DNA from: Saccharomonospora sp. CUA-673
GTDB taxonomy: Bacteria > Actinomycetota > Actinomycetes > Mycobacteriales > Pseudonocardiaceae
Direction of reading: 5' to 3'
Assembly: GCF_001942305.1 (NCBI RefSeq)
Contig: NZ_MKKE01000001.1
Coordinates: 107,646-171,645 of the forward strand
Length of the DNA stretch: 64,000 nucleotides
The position numbers and the translations under genes were made by a program. The notes beneath the pieces were generated by a model. It saw only the letters and a program-made list of their open reading frames with translations. It did no database searches and was not told where the DNA came from. Below, in pieces: positions 50,057 to 59,813 of this stretch. The stretch's first letter is position 1. The number at the start of each line of letters is the position of its first letter.

Positions 50057-51054
50057 TCACACCACCTCGAGACGGGTTCGGGTGAGGAAGACGTTGTACG
50101 GGCCCCATTGGGAGACGAGGTAGTACAGCTCCGGCCCGTCGAGCGACCACGGGTGGAGGAACCCGCCGTAGATCGCGGGGAACTCGTCGCCAGACACGAC
50201 GACCTCTCCCCTGCTCCACGGCCCGGTCACCGCCGGGGCGCTGCGCAGCACGATGCCCTTGCGCGGCTCGTCGAGGTGCAGCATCACCCACAGCCCGAAC
50301 CCCGAATGGTAGCCCACGGACATCTCGCCCACCGATCCGTCGCGACCGGGGCCGCGTCCCGCTCGTCGCGACCCCACCCGTCGCCGTTCCAGTACTCGCA
50401 GGCCCGCACGTTCGCCGGGTCCGCGCGGGGCAGGCGCGCCAGGTACGGCACGTCGTGCCTGCCGTTGGTGGTGCCGAACAGATGCACCCACTCGCCGTCG
50501 GGGCCATCGCCGAGCGCGAAGGCGCCGATCTGGAATCGGTTGTCGCCGTCGCGGTTCTTCCACCGCGCGGACCGGGGCCGGTCCCAGCTGCGTCCGTCGT
50601 CGGTCGAGACGGCGATACCGGCGTGGTTCGTCCGCCAGTGGCCGGGTCGTCCCCATTCGCGCACCGACATGTAGTGCACGTAGTGCACGCCGCCGACGGT
50701 GATCGCGCCGTTGGGGATGACCGTGACCTCGCGCCGCGCCGAGGGAATGACCTGCGTCGCACCGCCGCCGGACCGCTCGACGACCCCGTCCAGCGACAGG
50801 CCGGCCGACAGGTCACGGCCCGTCGACCAGGCGAGGACGTTGCTGCGCCAGTCGGCGTTGCCGGGGCCAGCGCCATGACCACCCCAACCCGCGCCGAAGG
50901 TGTCGCCGAACAGCACGAACACCCGGCCGTCCCCGGCATCCCACAACAGTCCGAGGTCGGTGGCCTCGATCGCGAACCGCTCACCGGTGCGGTTGGCCGA
51001 CGCCGTCCCGGTGACCTGCGCGATCCGTTCCGTGTGCAGCGGCCTGATCTCCAT
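50057..51054 (-). CDS. DUF4185 protein (frameshifted)
   Basis: A DUF4185-type protein, probably a beta-propeller like those of glycan-active proteins. Seen: LGLLWDAGDGRVFVLFGDTF, GDADWRSNVLAWS-like GNADWRSNVLAWSTGRDLS, GVHYVHYMSVREWG, NHAGIAVSTDDGRSWDRP and GGFLHPWSLDGPELYYLVSQ. No signal peptide is visible from ATG 51054. The last 100 residues are in another frame; one missing base near 50340-50343 joins them to about 332 residues. Function unknown. It is divergent from the TauD gene. Confidence 0.82.
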
Positions 51055-51408
51055 GCCCCGAACGTAACGCGACACCGCACACCTCGCCCGCGAACGACGA
51101 GAACCTCATTGCACGCGATTATTAATTCGGTGCATTTATTCGCCCCGCGCGTGGGCTTTTCGTCCAATTGATGGGATCGCCGAGAAATGGTTGACGCCGC
51201 GCTCCACTCATGGCCACCCTGAAGTCATGGCGAGCACGATGCCCACCGACGGAGGCCGGTGAACAATTCACCCGAACGACATTTCCCCGGGCTAAGTGCG
51301 TCCAAAATCTCGACCCGCCGAATCGATCGTGCACAAAAAAGCCAAATGATCATAGCGCCGTAGTGGCTCGGAGCAACAGAAAAGCGCAGACAACATCAGG
51401 AGTGCAGC
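51055..51408. other. AT-richer gene-free region between divergent genes
   Basis: A 354-bp stretch with A/T runs (GATTATTAATTC near 51117, ACAAAAAAGCC near 51332) unlike the rest of the window. It must hold promoters for the DUF4185 gene and for tauD; TATTAA and GATCAT are possible -10 hexamers. No coding frame or known RNA was found. Confidence 0.5.
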
Positions 51409-52323
51409 ATGACCGCGAGTCAGACCACCGTCATCGACGTTCAGCCCGTCGCCGGATCGCTCGGCGCCGAGATCACCGGTGTCGAACTGGGACCCGACAC
51501 CAGCGACGACGTCGTCGCGCTCGTCCGGCAGGCGATTCTCGAGCACAAGGTGGTGTTCGTCCGAGGTCAGGATCACCTCGACGACGACCTGCAGGCCGGA
51601 TTCGCCCGCAAACTCGGGGAACTGACGTCCGCGCATCCGACCGTTCCCGGCGCCGAGGCGAACAGCAACGTGCTGCCCGTCGACGCCGAGCGCGGCAACC
51701 GCGCCAACAGCTGGCACCACGACGTGACGTTCGTCCAGGCGCCGCCGTCGTTCTCGCTGCTGCGCGCGATCGTGCTCCCGCCGTACGGCGGCGACACCGC
51801 CTGGGCCAACACCGTGTCCGCCTACGAGAGCCTCCCCGATTCGCTCCAGCGAATGGCCGAACAGCTCTGGGCGGTGCACACCAACGACTACGACTACAGC
51901 TCCTCGCACGCCGTCGCCGCCGTCACCGAACAGGCGCAGCGCTACCGCGAGCAGTTCACCTCGACCGTGTACAAGACCGAGCACCCGGTGGTGCGGATCC
52001 ACCCGGAGACCGGCGAGAAGACGCTGCTGCTCGGGCACTTCGCGCAGAAGTTCGTCGGCTACAACGGAAGCGACTCACGGCACCTGTTCGAGGTTCTGCA
52101 GAACCACGTGTCGCGACTGGAGAACACCGTGCGCTGGCGCTGGGCGCCGGGCGACATCGCGATCTGGGACAACCGGCTGACCCAGCACTACGCCGTCTCC
52201 GATTTCGGGGACACGCCGCGCAGGCTGCACCGCGTGACCGTCGCAGGCGACGTTCCCGTGAGTGTCGACGGCAGGCGCAGCGTGGCCCTCCAGGGCGATG
52301 CCTCGGCCTACACGCCGGCCTGA
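51409..52323 (+). CDS. TauD/TfdA family Fe(II)/2-oxoglutarate dioxygenase
   Basis: A 304-residue dioxygenase. The facial triad is seen as WHHDVTF (His-x-Asp with the following residues) near residue 103 and the distal His in DNRLTQHYAVSDFGDTPRRL near residue 265, with Arg in RLHRV for 2-oxoglutarate. LGAEITGVELGPDTSDDVVA and VVFVRGQDHLDDD are the family N-terminal stretches. These enzymes release sulfite from taurine or alkyl-sulfonates, or hydroxylate other substrates. The sulfonate-type importer next to it favours a sulfonate substrate (inference). GGAG lies eight bases before ATG 51409. Confidence 0.9.
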   Translation: MTASQTTVIDVQPVAGSLGAEITGVELGPDTSDDVVALVRQAILEHKVVFVRGQDHLDDDLQAGFARKLGELTSAHPTVPGAEANSNVLPVDAERGNRANSWHHDVTFVQAPPSFSLLRAIVLPPYGGDTAWANTVSAYESLPDSLQRMAEQLWAVHTNDYDYSSSHAVAAVTEQAQRYREQFTSTVYKTEHPVVRIHPETGEKTLLLGHFAQKFVGYNGSDSRHLFEVLQNHVSRLENTVRWRWAPGDIAIWDNRLTQHYAVSDFGDTPRRLHRVTVAGDVPVSVDGRRSVALQGDASAYTPA

Positions 52324-52425
52324 CGCCACCGCACGGACCACCACACCGGTGCCGCGAGCGAGCCGTGCCCGCTATATCCACAGTGGACACGATGACCGCT
52401 CGCGGGACCGGGGAAAGCGACGAGT

Positions 52426-53456
52426 GTGAGCACCCTCCGAACCGTCAACCGCCGCGACGCACTCCGCCTGGCCGCGGGCGCCGCCTTCGGCACGGCCGCG
52501 GCCGCCGCGTTGAGCGGCTGCGTCGCCGCGCCGGCGCCGACACCGCACGCCCCGACACCGTGCGGTACCAGGGTTGGGCGGGCAAAGTCCTGTTCTTCGA
52601 ACTCGCCGACGACCTCGGTTTCCTCGGCGACACCCGGCTCGAATGGATCGGCAACACGATCAGCGGGCCGCAGGACATCCAGTCCGTCGTCACCGGCGAC
52701 ATCGACATCGGCGGCGCGTTCAACGGCGCGATCCTGCGGCTCGTCGCCGCGGGCGCTCCCATCACGTCCGTGCTCAGTTACTACGGTGCCGACTCGCGCA
52801 CCGAGGCCGGCTACTTCGTGCTCGAGGACAGCCCGATCCGCGGGCCGCGCGACTTCATCGGCAAGAAGGTCGGCGTGAACACCCTCGGCGCGCACCACGA
52901 GGACGTGCTCACCCTGTACCTCGAACGCGCCGGACTGACCCCGGAGGAGATCGACTCGGTGCAGCTCGTCGTCGTGCCACCCGTCAGCGCGGAACAGGCA
53001 CTGCACTCGGGACAGCTCGACGTGGCGTGCATGACCGACATCACGCGGGAGAAAGCCCTGGCACGCGGCGGAATCCGCACGGTGTTCAGCGACTACGAAC
53101 TGCTCGGTGCCTTCAGCGCGGGCTGTTACGTGATGCGGTCGGCCTACCTGCGCGAGCACGCCGACACCGCCCGGCGGTTCCTCGCCGGCACGGCCAGGGC
53201 GGCGCGGTGGGCGCAAACCCGTCCGCGGGACGAGGTCGTCGCCCGCTTCGCCGACATCATCACGCGGCGACAACGCAACGAGGACACCGAGGCCATCCGG
53301 TACTGGCGCTCGACCGGCGTCGCCCTGCCCGGCGGACTGATCGCCGACCGCGAGTTCGACCTGTGGAAGGAGCGCGCCGCCGAGACCCGCCCCGCCCTGC
53401 ACGACATCGCCACCCGCGACCTCTACACCAACGAGTTCAACCCGTACCGGTCCTGA
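52426..53456 (+). CDS. sulfonate/nitrate-type ABC substrate-binding lipoprotein (frameshifted)
   Basis: Periplasmic-type binding protein of the SsuA/NMT1 family. The start region NRRDALRLAAGAAFGTAAAA is a twin-arginine signal ending in the lipobox LSGC, so it is predicted to be a Tat-exported lipoprotein. The binding domain is in another frame: FFELADDLGFLGDTRLEWIG, VVTGDIDIGGAFNGAILRLV, RGPRDFIGKKVGVNTLGAHH. One C missing near 52536-52539 joins the two to about 343 residues. It follows tauD by about 100 bp and precedes the ATPase. Ligand unknown. Confidence 0.87.
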
Positions 53457-53473
53457 CCCCACTGGAGAAGCTG

Positions 53474-54316
53474 ATGAACGCCATCGTGTTCGACGACGTG
53501 TCGAAGAGATTCCACGCCCGCACCAGCGGGGGTGAGGAGGTCACCGCACTGAGCGGCATCGACCTGCGCATCGAGGCCGGACAGCTCGCCGTCGTGGTCG
53601 GCCCCAGCGGTTCGGGCAAGTCGACGCTGCTGGACCTGCTGGCCGGGCTCGACCATCCGACGTCCGGGCAGATCCGCATCGGCGACCGGGTCGTCACCGG
53701 CCCCGGGCTGGACCGCGGCGTCGTGTTCCAGCAGTACGCGCTGCTGCCGTGGCGCACCGCGCAAGGCAACGTCGAATTCGGACTCGAGGCGAAAAAGGTG
53801 CCGAAGAACGAACGCCGCGAACGCGCACGCCATTATCTCGACCTCGTCGGACTCGGCGGTTTCGAACAGCACTATCCCGACCAACTGTCCGGCGGAATGA
53901 AACAACGCGTCGCCATCGCCCGCAGCCTGGCCTACGACCCGGATGTGCTGTTGATGGACGAACCGTTCGCCGCACTCGACGCACAGACGCGCGACGTCCT
54001 GCAGGAGGAACTGCTGCGCATTTGGCAGCAGACGCAGAAGACGATCGTGTTCATCACGCACAGCATCGAGGAGGCGGTGTTCCTCGGCAGGAAGGTCGCT
54101 GTGCTGAGCGCGCGGCCGGGCCGCGTGCGGGCCGTGGTCGACGTCGACCTGCCGGGCCGGGCCTCCGGCGAGGACATCCGCTCCACGCCGGCATTCGCCC
54201 ACCACCGGCACGAGATCTGGAGCCTGCTCCGCGGGGAGGACAGCACCGGCGCGTCGGCCGACGCCCGGCAGGGCGCGGCTGCCGAGGAGGCCGAGGAGGT
54301 CGTCCCCGTTGGCTGA
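53474..54316 (+). CDS. sulfonate-type ABC importer ATPase
   Basis: A 280-residue SsuB/TauB-family ATPase. Walker A is VVVGPSGSGKSTLLDLLAGL, the Q-loop is VVFQQYALLPWRTAQGNVEF, the signature QLSGGMKQRVAIARSLAYDP, and Walker B LLMDEPFAALDAQTRDVLQE with the His loop IVFITHSIEEAV. ATG 53474 behind GGAGAAG, while the in-frame extension upstream is not coding. It overlaps the permease start by eight bases. Confidence 0.94.
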   Translation: MNAIVFDDVSKRFHARTSGGEEVTALSGIDLRIEAGQLAVVVGPSGSGKSTLLDLLAGLDHPTSGQIRIGDRVVTGPGLDRGVVFQQYALLPWRTAQGNVEFGLEAKKVPKNERRERARHYLDLVGLGGFEQHYPDQLSGGMKQRVAIARSLAYDPDVLLMDEPFAALDAQTRDVLQEELLRIWQQTQKTIVFITHSIEEAVFLGRKVAVLSARPGRVRAVVDVDLPGRASGEDIRSTPAFAHHRHEIWSLLRGEDSTGASADARQGAAAEEAEEVVPVG

Positions 54317-55119
54317 CATCGACGCACCACCGCGCCCCGTTCACGGCGCCCCGACCCGGCCGGGCGGGACCGGCCGGGCCCGCCGGGTGCTGGTCGGTTC
54401 GGCGGGCGTGGTCGCGTTCCTGGCGTTGTGGGAACTCGCGCCGCGCCTCGGGCTGGTCGACAGCATCTTCCTACCCCCGTTCAGCCGGGTCGTGCAGGCG
54501 ATGGTCGAACTGTCGGCGACGGGTGAGCTGTGGGAGCACTTCGGCGCGAGCCTCGCGCGTTCGCTCGCCGGGTTCGTCGTCGCCGCGGCGCTGGCGGTGC
54601 CGCTGGGCATCCTGATCGGCTGGTACCGGCCGGTGCACGTGGCACTGAATCCCCTGCTGGAGCTGTTCCGCAACACCGCCGCGCTGGCGCTGCTGCCGGT
54701 GTTCGTGCTGCTGCTGGGCCTGGGCGAGCTGTCGAAGGTGTCGCTCGTGGTGTTCGCGTGCACGTGGCCGATCCTGCTCAACACGGTGAGCGCCGTGCGG
54801 ACCGTGGACCCGCTGCTGATCAAATCGGCGCGGTCGCTGGGCTTCTCGCCGCTCGCGTTGTTCGGGAAGGTCGTGCTGCCCGCGTCCGTGCGACGATCTT
54901 CACCGGAATCCGGTTGGCCGGCGCCAGTTCGATCCTCGTGCTGATCGCGGCCGAGATGGTCGGCGCCGAGGCCGGGCTGGGCTACCTGATCAACGCGTCG
55001 CAGTACAGCTTCCTCGTGCCGGAGATGTACGCGGGCATCGTGACGATCTCCCTGCTCGGCGTGACCCTCAACCACGCCCTCGTCCTCACGGAGCGTCGCC
55101 TCTCCCGCTGGCGCGCTAA
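54309..55119 (+). CDS. sulfonate-type ABC importer permease (two frameshifts)
   Basis: Inner-membrane permease of the SsuC/TauC family with about six helices. The first frame (TTG 54309) carries VVAFLALWELAPRLGLVDSI and FVVAAALAVPLGILIGWYRP; the EAA-type loop is LLIKSARSLGFSPLALFGKV. The end (TGIRLAGASSILVLIAAEMV) is in another frame; a missing C near 54889-54892 explains this. A second missing C near 55114-55116 hides the natural stop at 55117-55119, otherwise the frame would run into pabB. Restored length is about 270 residues. Confidence 0.85.
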
Positions 55120-55132
55120 CCCCGTCAAAGTT

Positions 55133-55176
55133 CCCGAGGCCATGGTCGCGTTGAACGCGACCATGGGGCCCTCGGG
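55133..55176. repeat. GGGCCC-type intergenic hairpin, copy B
   Basis: An inverted repeat with arms CCCGAGGCCATGGTCGCG and CGCGACCATGG-GGCCCTCGGG around TTGAA, one base longer than the copy at 32965-33007 and otherwise identical. It sits just after the inferred permease stop, so termination of that operon is likely. Confidence 0.8.
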
Positions 55177-55267
55177 AGCTTTTGGGTCTCGCTGCGGGTG
55201 GTTACTGCGGGTCGTGTTGGCCACCTTTGCGGGGTGTGGGGCGTCCGGACGGGTGACAATGCCCGAT

Positions 55268-56626
55268 ATGCGGCTCCAGCGGACGGCACTCACCTCGCGG
55301 CTCCCCGCCGAGCGGGTGCTGACCGCGCTCGAGCACCGCGCCCGCACGCTCGGCCTGCCCCCGCCCGCGGCGCTCACCGGCGACTGGTTCCGCTCCCGCG
55401 CCGTCCTCGCCCCGTCCGTTCGGCTCGAGCCCGTCACCGACCTCGACACCGCGCTCGACCTGCCCGACCCCACCGGACGCTCCGAGCCCACGGCCGACAC
55501 CGACGCCGCCGACACCGATGCCGGGGCGGTCGGCGGCGGGTGGTTCGGCTACCTGTCCTACGACCTGGCCGACCCGTCCGGCCGCGCCGGTCTGCTGCCG
55601 CGGGCCGTGTGGGGGTGGGCCGATCACGTGCTGCGCCTCGACGCCGCAGGCCGGTGGTGGTTCGAGTCGCTCCGCCCGCACACGGGGCCGGAGGTCGACG
55701 AGTTCGAACGGCTCCTCACCGACCCGCCGCCGGTGCCGGACACGTGGCGGGCCACGTCGCTGCACCGCCCGCCCGCCGACGTCCACCACAAGGCCGTGCG
55801 CGAATGCGTGCACGCCATCGAGGCCGGCGAGCTGTTCCAGGCCAACATCTGCACCCGGTTCACGGGCCGCTTCGACGGCGCGCCGGTCGCGCTGTTCGCC
55901 GAGGGCGTGCGCCGGTTGAACCCGATGCGCGCGGCGTATCTGTCGGGCGCATGGGGCAGTGCGGTGTCGATGTCCCCGGAGCTGTTCGTCTCGCGCCGCG
56001 ACGCCGACGTGCGCTCCACGCCGATCAAGGGCACCCGTCCGCGCACCGGCGACGCGGGCGACACGGGGGCCGAGCAGCTCCGGGCGTCGGTCAAGGACGT
56101 CGCGGAGAACGTGATGATCACCGACCTGGTGCGCAACGACCTCGGCCGCGTCTGCGCCGTCGGCAGCGTGCGCGTCCCGGAGCTGTTGGCGGTCCGGCCC
56201 GCGCCGGGCGTGTGGCATCTCGATTCGACGGTCGTCGGCACGCTCGCCCCTGGCAACGGTGACGCCGACCTGCTCCGCGCGACGTTCCCACCCGGCTCGG
56301 TCACCGGCGCGCCGAAGATCCGCGCGCTCGATCTCATCGCCGAGCTCGAGGGCGACGCCCGCGGGCTGTACACGGGCGCGATGGGCCTCGTGTCGCCGGT
56401 CGCCGGGCTCGAGCTGAACGTGGCGATCCGGACGTTCGAGATCCGCGACGGCATCGTCGAGGTGGGCGTCGGCGGCGGCATCACGGCCGATTCCGACCCG
56501 GCTGCCGAATGGCGCGAATGCCTCGACAAGGCCGCCCCGCTCGAACAGCTGCTGGCAACCCCGCCCCGGTCCGCGCGCCCCAGTTCCGCACGCACCGGTT
56601 CCGTACGCCCTAGGCGCGCGCCCTAG
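55268..56626 (+). CDS. pabB: chorismate-binding enzyme, aminodeoxychorismate synthase component I-like
   Basis: A 452-residue PabB/TrpE-family protein. FGYLSYDLADPSGRAG is the N-terminal motif; ECVHAIEAGELFQANICTRF, SMSPELFVSR, STPIKGTRPRTGD, ENVMITDLVRNDLGRVCAVG, FPPGSVTGAPKIRALDLIAE and VGVGGGITADSDP follow, giving the chorismate and Mg sites. PIKGT is typical of PabB, so it makes 4-amino-4-deoxychorismate for folate. No glutaminase or lyase gene is adjacent. The start is set at ATG 55268; GTG 55253 is possible. Its stop overlaps the rsmI stop (CTAG). Confidence 0.88.
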   Translation: MRLQRTALTSRLPAERVLTALEHRARTLGLPPPAALTGDWFRSRAVLAPSVRLEPVTDLDTALDLPDPTGRSEPTADTDAADTDAGAVGGGWFGYLSYDLADPSGRAGLLPRAVWGWADHVLRLDAAGRWWFESLRPHTGPEVDEFERLLTDPPPVPDTWRATSLHRPPADVHHKAVRECVHAIEAGELFQANICTRFTGRFDGAPVALFAEGVRRLNPMRAAYLSGAWGSAVSMSPELFVSRRDADVRSTPIKGTRPRTGDAGDTGAEQLRASVKDVAENVMITDLVRNDLGRVCAVGSVRVPELLAVRPAPGVWHLDSTVVGTLAPGNGDADLLRATFPPGSVTGAPKIRALDLIAELEGDARGLYTGAMGLVSPVAGLELNVAIRTFEIRDGIVEVGVGGGITADSDPAAEWRECLDKAAPLEQLLATPPRSARPSSARTGSVRPRRAP

Positions 56627-57450
56627 CCGTTCCGCGCTGCGACCACGGCGTCGTAGAGCTCCTTCTTCGACACGCCGGTCCGCTCCGCCACCTCGGCGGC
56701 GACGGCCTTGAGCCGCTCGCCCGCCTCGACCCGGCCCGCGACGTCGGCGACCAGGTCCTCGACCCGCACCGCACGCGGCGCCGCGCCCGCGAGGACGACG
56801 GTGATCTCCCCTCGCACCCCGTCGGCCGCCCACGCGGCGAGTTCGCCGAGGCCCCCGCGGCGCACCTGCTCGTAGGTCTTGGTCAGCTCCCGGCACACGA
56901 CCGCCCGCCGGTCGGCGCCGAGCGTCTCGGCGGCGTCGGCCAACGTCGACGCGAGCCGGTGCGGGGATTCGAAGAACACGGTGGTGCGCTTCTCGCCGAC
57001 GAGTTCGGCGAGCCAGCGCGCGCGTTCGCCGGGTTTGCGCGGAGCGAAACCGTCGAAGCAGAAGCGGTCGGGGGCCAGGCCGGACAGCGCGAGTGCCGTC
57101 GTCACCGCCGACGGTCCGGGTACGCACGTGACGGGCAGGTCCTCGTCGGCGCACGCGGCCACGAGACGGAACCCCGGGTCGGACACGCTCGGCATGCCCG
57201 CGTCGGTCACCAGCACCACGGTCTCGCCCGCGCGCACGGCCTCCAGCAGACGCGGCAGGCGGGCGGTCTCGACGTCCTCGTAGAAGCTGACGACCCTGGC
57301 CGTCGTGGTCACCTCCAGCGCCGTGGTCAGCCCGCGCAGCCGGCGCGTGTCCTCCGCGGCGATGACGTCGGCCTCCCGCAACGCCTCGGCGAGCCTCGGA
57401 CTGGCGTCTGCGCGGTCGCCGAGCGGCGTCCCGGCGAGGATCAACGGCAT
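56623..57450 (-). CDS. rsmI: 16S rRNA (cytidine1402-2'-O)-methyltransferase
   Basis: SAM-dependent methyltransferase acting on C1402 of 16S rRNA. LILAGTPLGDRADASPRLAE, VIAAEDTRRLRGLTTALEV, VLVTDAGMPSVSDPGFRLVA and PVTCVPGPSAVTTALALSGL are the family stretches, with FCFDGFAPRKPGERARWL later. 275 residues from ATG 57450; a longer in-frame upstream start is unsupported because the mannosyltransferase promoter lies there. It converges on pabB, with stops overlapping in CTAG, and is divergent from the mannosyltransferase, an arrangement also known in mycobacteria. Confidence 0.95.
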   Translation of the reverse strand: MPLILAGTPLGDRADASPRLAEALREADVIAAEDTRRLRGLTTALEVTTTARVVSFYEDVETARLPRLLEAVRAGETVVLVTDAGMPSVSDPGFRLVAACADEDLPVTCVPGPSAVTTALALSGLAPDRFCFDGFAPRKPGERARWLAELVGEKRTTVFFESPHRLASTLADAAETLGADRRAVVCRELTKTYEQVRRGGLGELAAWAADGVRGEITVVLAGAAPRAVRVEDLVADVAGRVEAGERLKAVAAEVAERTGVSKKELYDAVVAARNG

Positions 57451-57529
57451 GACGTCGAGGCTAGCGCGGCCGCGTGCAAGATCCCGGCCTGCACGGGGTT
57501 TCACATCGGCGCCCGTAGGATCGGCCCTC

Positions 57530-59107
57530 GTGACCGCCGTTCTGACCCGTTCCCGCCCTGGCCAGGGCGCCAGTGGCGGCAGCGGCAGCGGTTCGGGCGG
57601 GGCCCCGCCGTCGGACCGGGAGGCCGCGCTGCTCGGCACGCCGATGCCGGCCGACCGGATGCGCGCGCTGTGGGTCACGCTCGTCATCACGACCATCGGC
57701 GGCGTCGTCCGGCTGTGGAACCTGGGTCATCCCACCGACGACGGTTCGCCGGTCTTCGACGAGAAGCACTACGTGCCGCAGGCGTGGCAGATGCTGCGCA
57801 ACGGCGGTTACGAGGACAACTACGGCTACGAGCTGGTGGTGCATCCGCCGCTGGCGAAGCAGCTGACGGCCGTCGGCGAGTGGCTGTTCGGCTACAACGG
57901 CTGGGGTTGGCGGTTCACGGCCGCGCTCGCGGGCGTGCTCATCATCCTGCTGGTCATCCGCATCGCGCGGCGGCTGACGCGGTCGACGCTGCTCGGCGCC
58001 GTGGCCGGCATCCTCGTGATCTGCGACGGCGTGCTGCACCTGCAGTCGCGCATGGGGATGCTCGACATCTTCCAGGCGCTGTTCGTCGTCGCCGCGTTCG
58101 CGTGTGTGCTCGTCGACCGGGACCAGGTGCGCGAACGACTCGCCGTCGCCGTCCGTGAGGGCTGGCTGCACGAGACGCCGTACGGTCCGCGGCTCGGTTT
58201 CCGCTGGTGGCGGTTCGGCGCGGGTCTGCTGGTGGGCCTGGCGACCGCGATCAAGTGGTCGGGCATGTACTGGGTGCTGGCGTTCGGGCTGCTCACGATC
58301 GCCTTCGACATCGCGGCGCGCCGCGCGGCCGGTGTCGCGCGGCCGTGGCTGGGCGTGCTGCGCCGCGACCTGGCTCCCGCCGCGTGGGCCATCGGCCTCG
58401 TGTCGGTGCTGGTGTACTTCAGCACCTGGTGGGCGTGGCTGGCCAGTGAGACAGCCACCGACCGGCACTACGCCGAGATCGAGGGCGACGACTCGTTCGG
58501 GTTCCTGCCCACGGCCTTGCAGAACCTGATGCTGTACACGTTCAACGTCCTGGACTTCCACAGCGGCCTCGCGACCCCGGACGGCGATCCGCATCCGTGG
58601 GAGTCGAAACCGTGGACGTGGCCCATGGGGCTGCGGCCGATGCTGTACTACCACAGCTCGGGCAGCGACATCGGCGGTTGCGGACAGCACGAGTGTGTCC
58701 AGGCGACGATGCTCATCGGCACGCCCGCGATGTGGTGGCTGGCCCTGCCGGTGCTGGCGTGGGGTCTGTGGCGGATGCTGCTGCGCGCCGACTGGCGCTA
58801 CGCCGCCGTGCTGGTGGGCTACGGCGCGGGCCTGCTGCCGTGGTTCGTCAACCTCGACCGGCAGATGTACTTCTTCTACGCCACGCCCATGGCGCCGTTC
58901 CTCGTGCTCGGCCTGACGCTCGTGCTCGGCCACCTGCTGGGCAGGGCGAAGGACGGGTTCGAACGCCGGGGCACCGGACTGCTCGTCGTCGCCCTCTACA
59001 CCGGGTTGGTCGTCGCGAACTTCGTGTGGCTGTGGCCGATCCTCGTGGGCGAGTCCATCACCGTGGACCAGTGGAACGCGCAGCTCTGGCTGCCGTCCTG
59101 GCGTTGA
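57530..59107 (+). CDS. protein O-mannosyltransferase (PMT/GT39 family)
   Basis: Transfers mannose from a polyprenol-phosphate donor to Ser/Thr of secreted proteins. The 525-residue membrane protein has about 11 helices. The catalytic acidic pair is in PVFDEKHYVPQAWQML near residue 75, and HPPLAKQLTAVGEWLFGYNG, DGVLHLQSRMGMLDIFQALF and FYATPMAPFLVLGLTLVLGH are PMT stretches. GTG 57530 was chosen because the in-frame extension overlaps rsmI. The next-door rsmI gene fits the mycobacterial order. Intact. Confidence 0.93.
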   Translation: MTAVLTRSRPGQGASGGSGSGSGGAPPSDREAALLGTPMPADRMRALWVTLVITTIGGVVRLWNLGHPTDDGSPVFDEKHYVPQAWQMLRNGGYEDNYGYELVVHPPLAKQLTAVGEWLFGYNGWGWRFTAALAGVLIILLVIRIARRLTRSTLLGAVAGILVICDGVLHLQSRMGMLDIFQALFVVAAFACVLVDRDQVRERLAVAVREGWLHETPYGPRLGFRWWRFGAGLLVGLATAIKWSGMYWVLAFGLLTIAFDIAARRAAGVARPWLGVLRRDLAPAAWAIGLVSVLVYFSTWWAWLASETATDRHYAEIEGDDSFGFLPTALQNLMLYTFNVLDFHSGLATPDGDPHPWESKPWTWPMGLRPMLYYHSSGSDIGGCGQHECVQATMLIGTPAMWWLALPVLAWGLWRMLLRADWRYAAVLVGYGAGLLPWFVNLDRQMYFFYATPMAPFLVLGLTLVLGHLLGRAKDGFERRGTGLLVVALYTGLVVANFVWLWPILVGESITVDQWNAQLWLPSWR

Positions 59108-59135
59108 CCGCCGCGGGGCCCGACCGGGCACGGCC

Positions 59136-59813
59136 TCACCCGCGCACAGCATCTCCGGTCGCGGCGTCTGACCGCACGCGGCGCAACACACCCGCGGCCA
59201 GCAGAACCTGCCCGGCCAGGTAGGTGAGCATCACCCAGAACCCGCCCACCGGTGGGTCGTACCAGTCGGCGAAGGCACTGAGGGCAATGAGCGCATCGGA
59301 GCAGAAGAACACTGCGCCGCCGATGCCCGCGAGTCGGCCGACGCCCGTGGCGAGTACGGCCATCAGCGTGAGGCAGCCGCCGTAGACCGCGACGGGCACG
59401 AGCATCTCGCCTGCTCCCGGTGCGCACAGCCCGAACAGGACGGCGAACGCGACGACGTAGAGCCCGGTCCACGGGGTCCGCGCCACCGAGCCCCGGCGAT
59501 ACGGCCAGAACGCCAGCGAATACCCGACCTGAGCGGCCAGGAAGCCGGCAACCATCGCGAGGAACGCCGCGTCACCGGTGAACGCGACGGGAAGCGAGTC
59601 GCCCAGCCACGAGAAAGCCAGCGCAACCACCGCGATCCGCACGAGGCGGGTGCGTTCCGCTGCGGCGCACCACAGCCACGCGGCGAGCAACGGCATGAGC
59701 AGCATCTGGGTGGGCCGCGACAACCACGCCGGTCCCGCGAGCTGCACGACGAGATGCCCCGCGGAGACGACCGCGTAGGCGATCAGCAGCACGTTCGCCG
59801 TACGAGCGCTCAC
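59136..59813 (-). CDS. lysoplasmalogenase-like (YhhN/TMEM86) membrane protein
   Basis: A 225-residue protein with about eight membrane helices, of the YhhN family. Seen: LLIAYAVVSAGHLVVQLAGP, SWLGDSLPVAFTGDAAFLAM, FCSDALIALSAFADWYD and VMLTYLAGQVLLAAGVLRRV. The eukaryotic relatives cleave the vinyl-ether bond of lysoplasmalogens; the bacterial role is not established. The GTG start overlaps the kinase stop (GTGA), and a longer in-frame reading through the kinase gene is a shadow. Probably co-expressed with the kinase. Confidence 0.85.
   Translation of the reverse strand: MSARTANVLLIAYAVVSAGHLVVQLAGPAWLSRPTQMLLMPLLAAWLWCAAAERTRLVRIAVVALAFSWLGDSLPVAFTGDAAFLAMVAGFLAAQVGYSLAFWPYRRGSVARTPWTGLYVVAFAVLFGLCAPGAGEMLVPVAVYGGCLTLMAVLATGVGRLAGIGGAVFFCSDALIALSAFADWYDPPVGGFWVMLTYLAGQVLLAAGVLRRVRSDAATGDAVRG

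Noticed and set aside
54530..56626. Fusion of the ABC permease to PabB
   Set aside because: The join crosses a terminator-like hairpin, and adding one C at about 55115 gives the natural permease stop.
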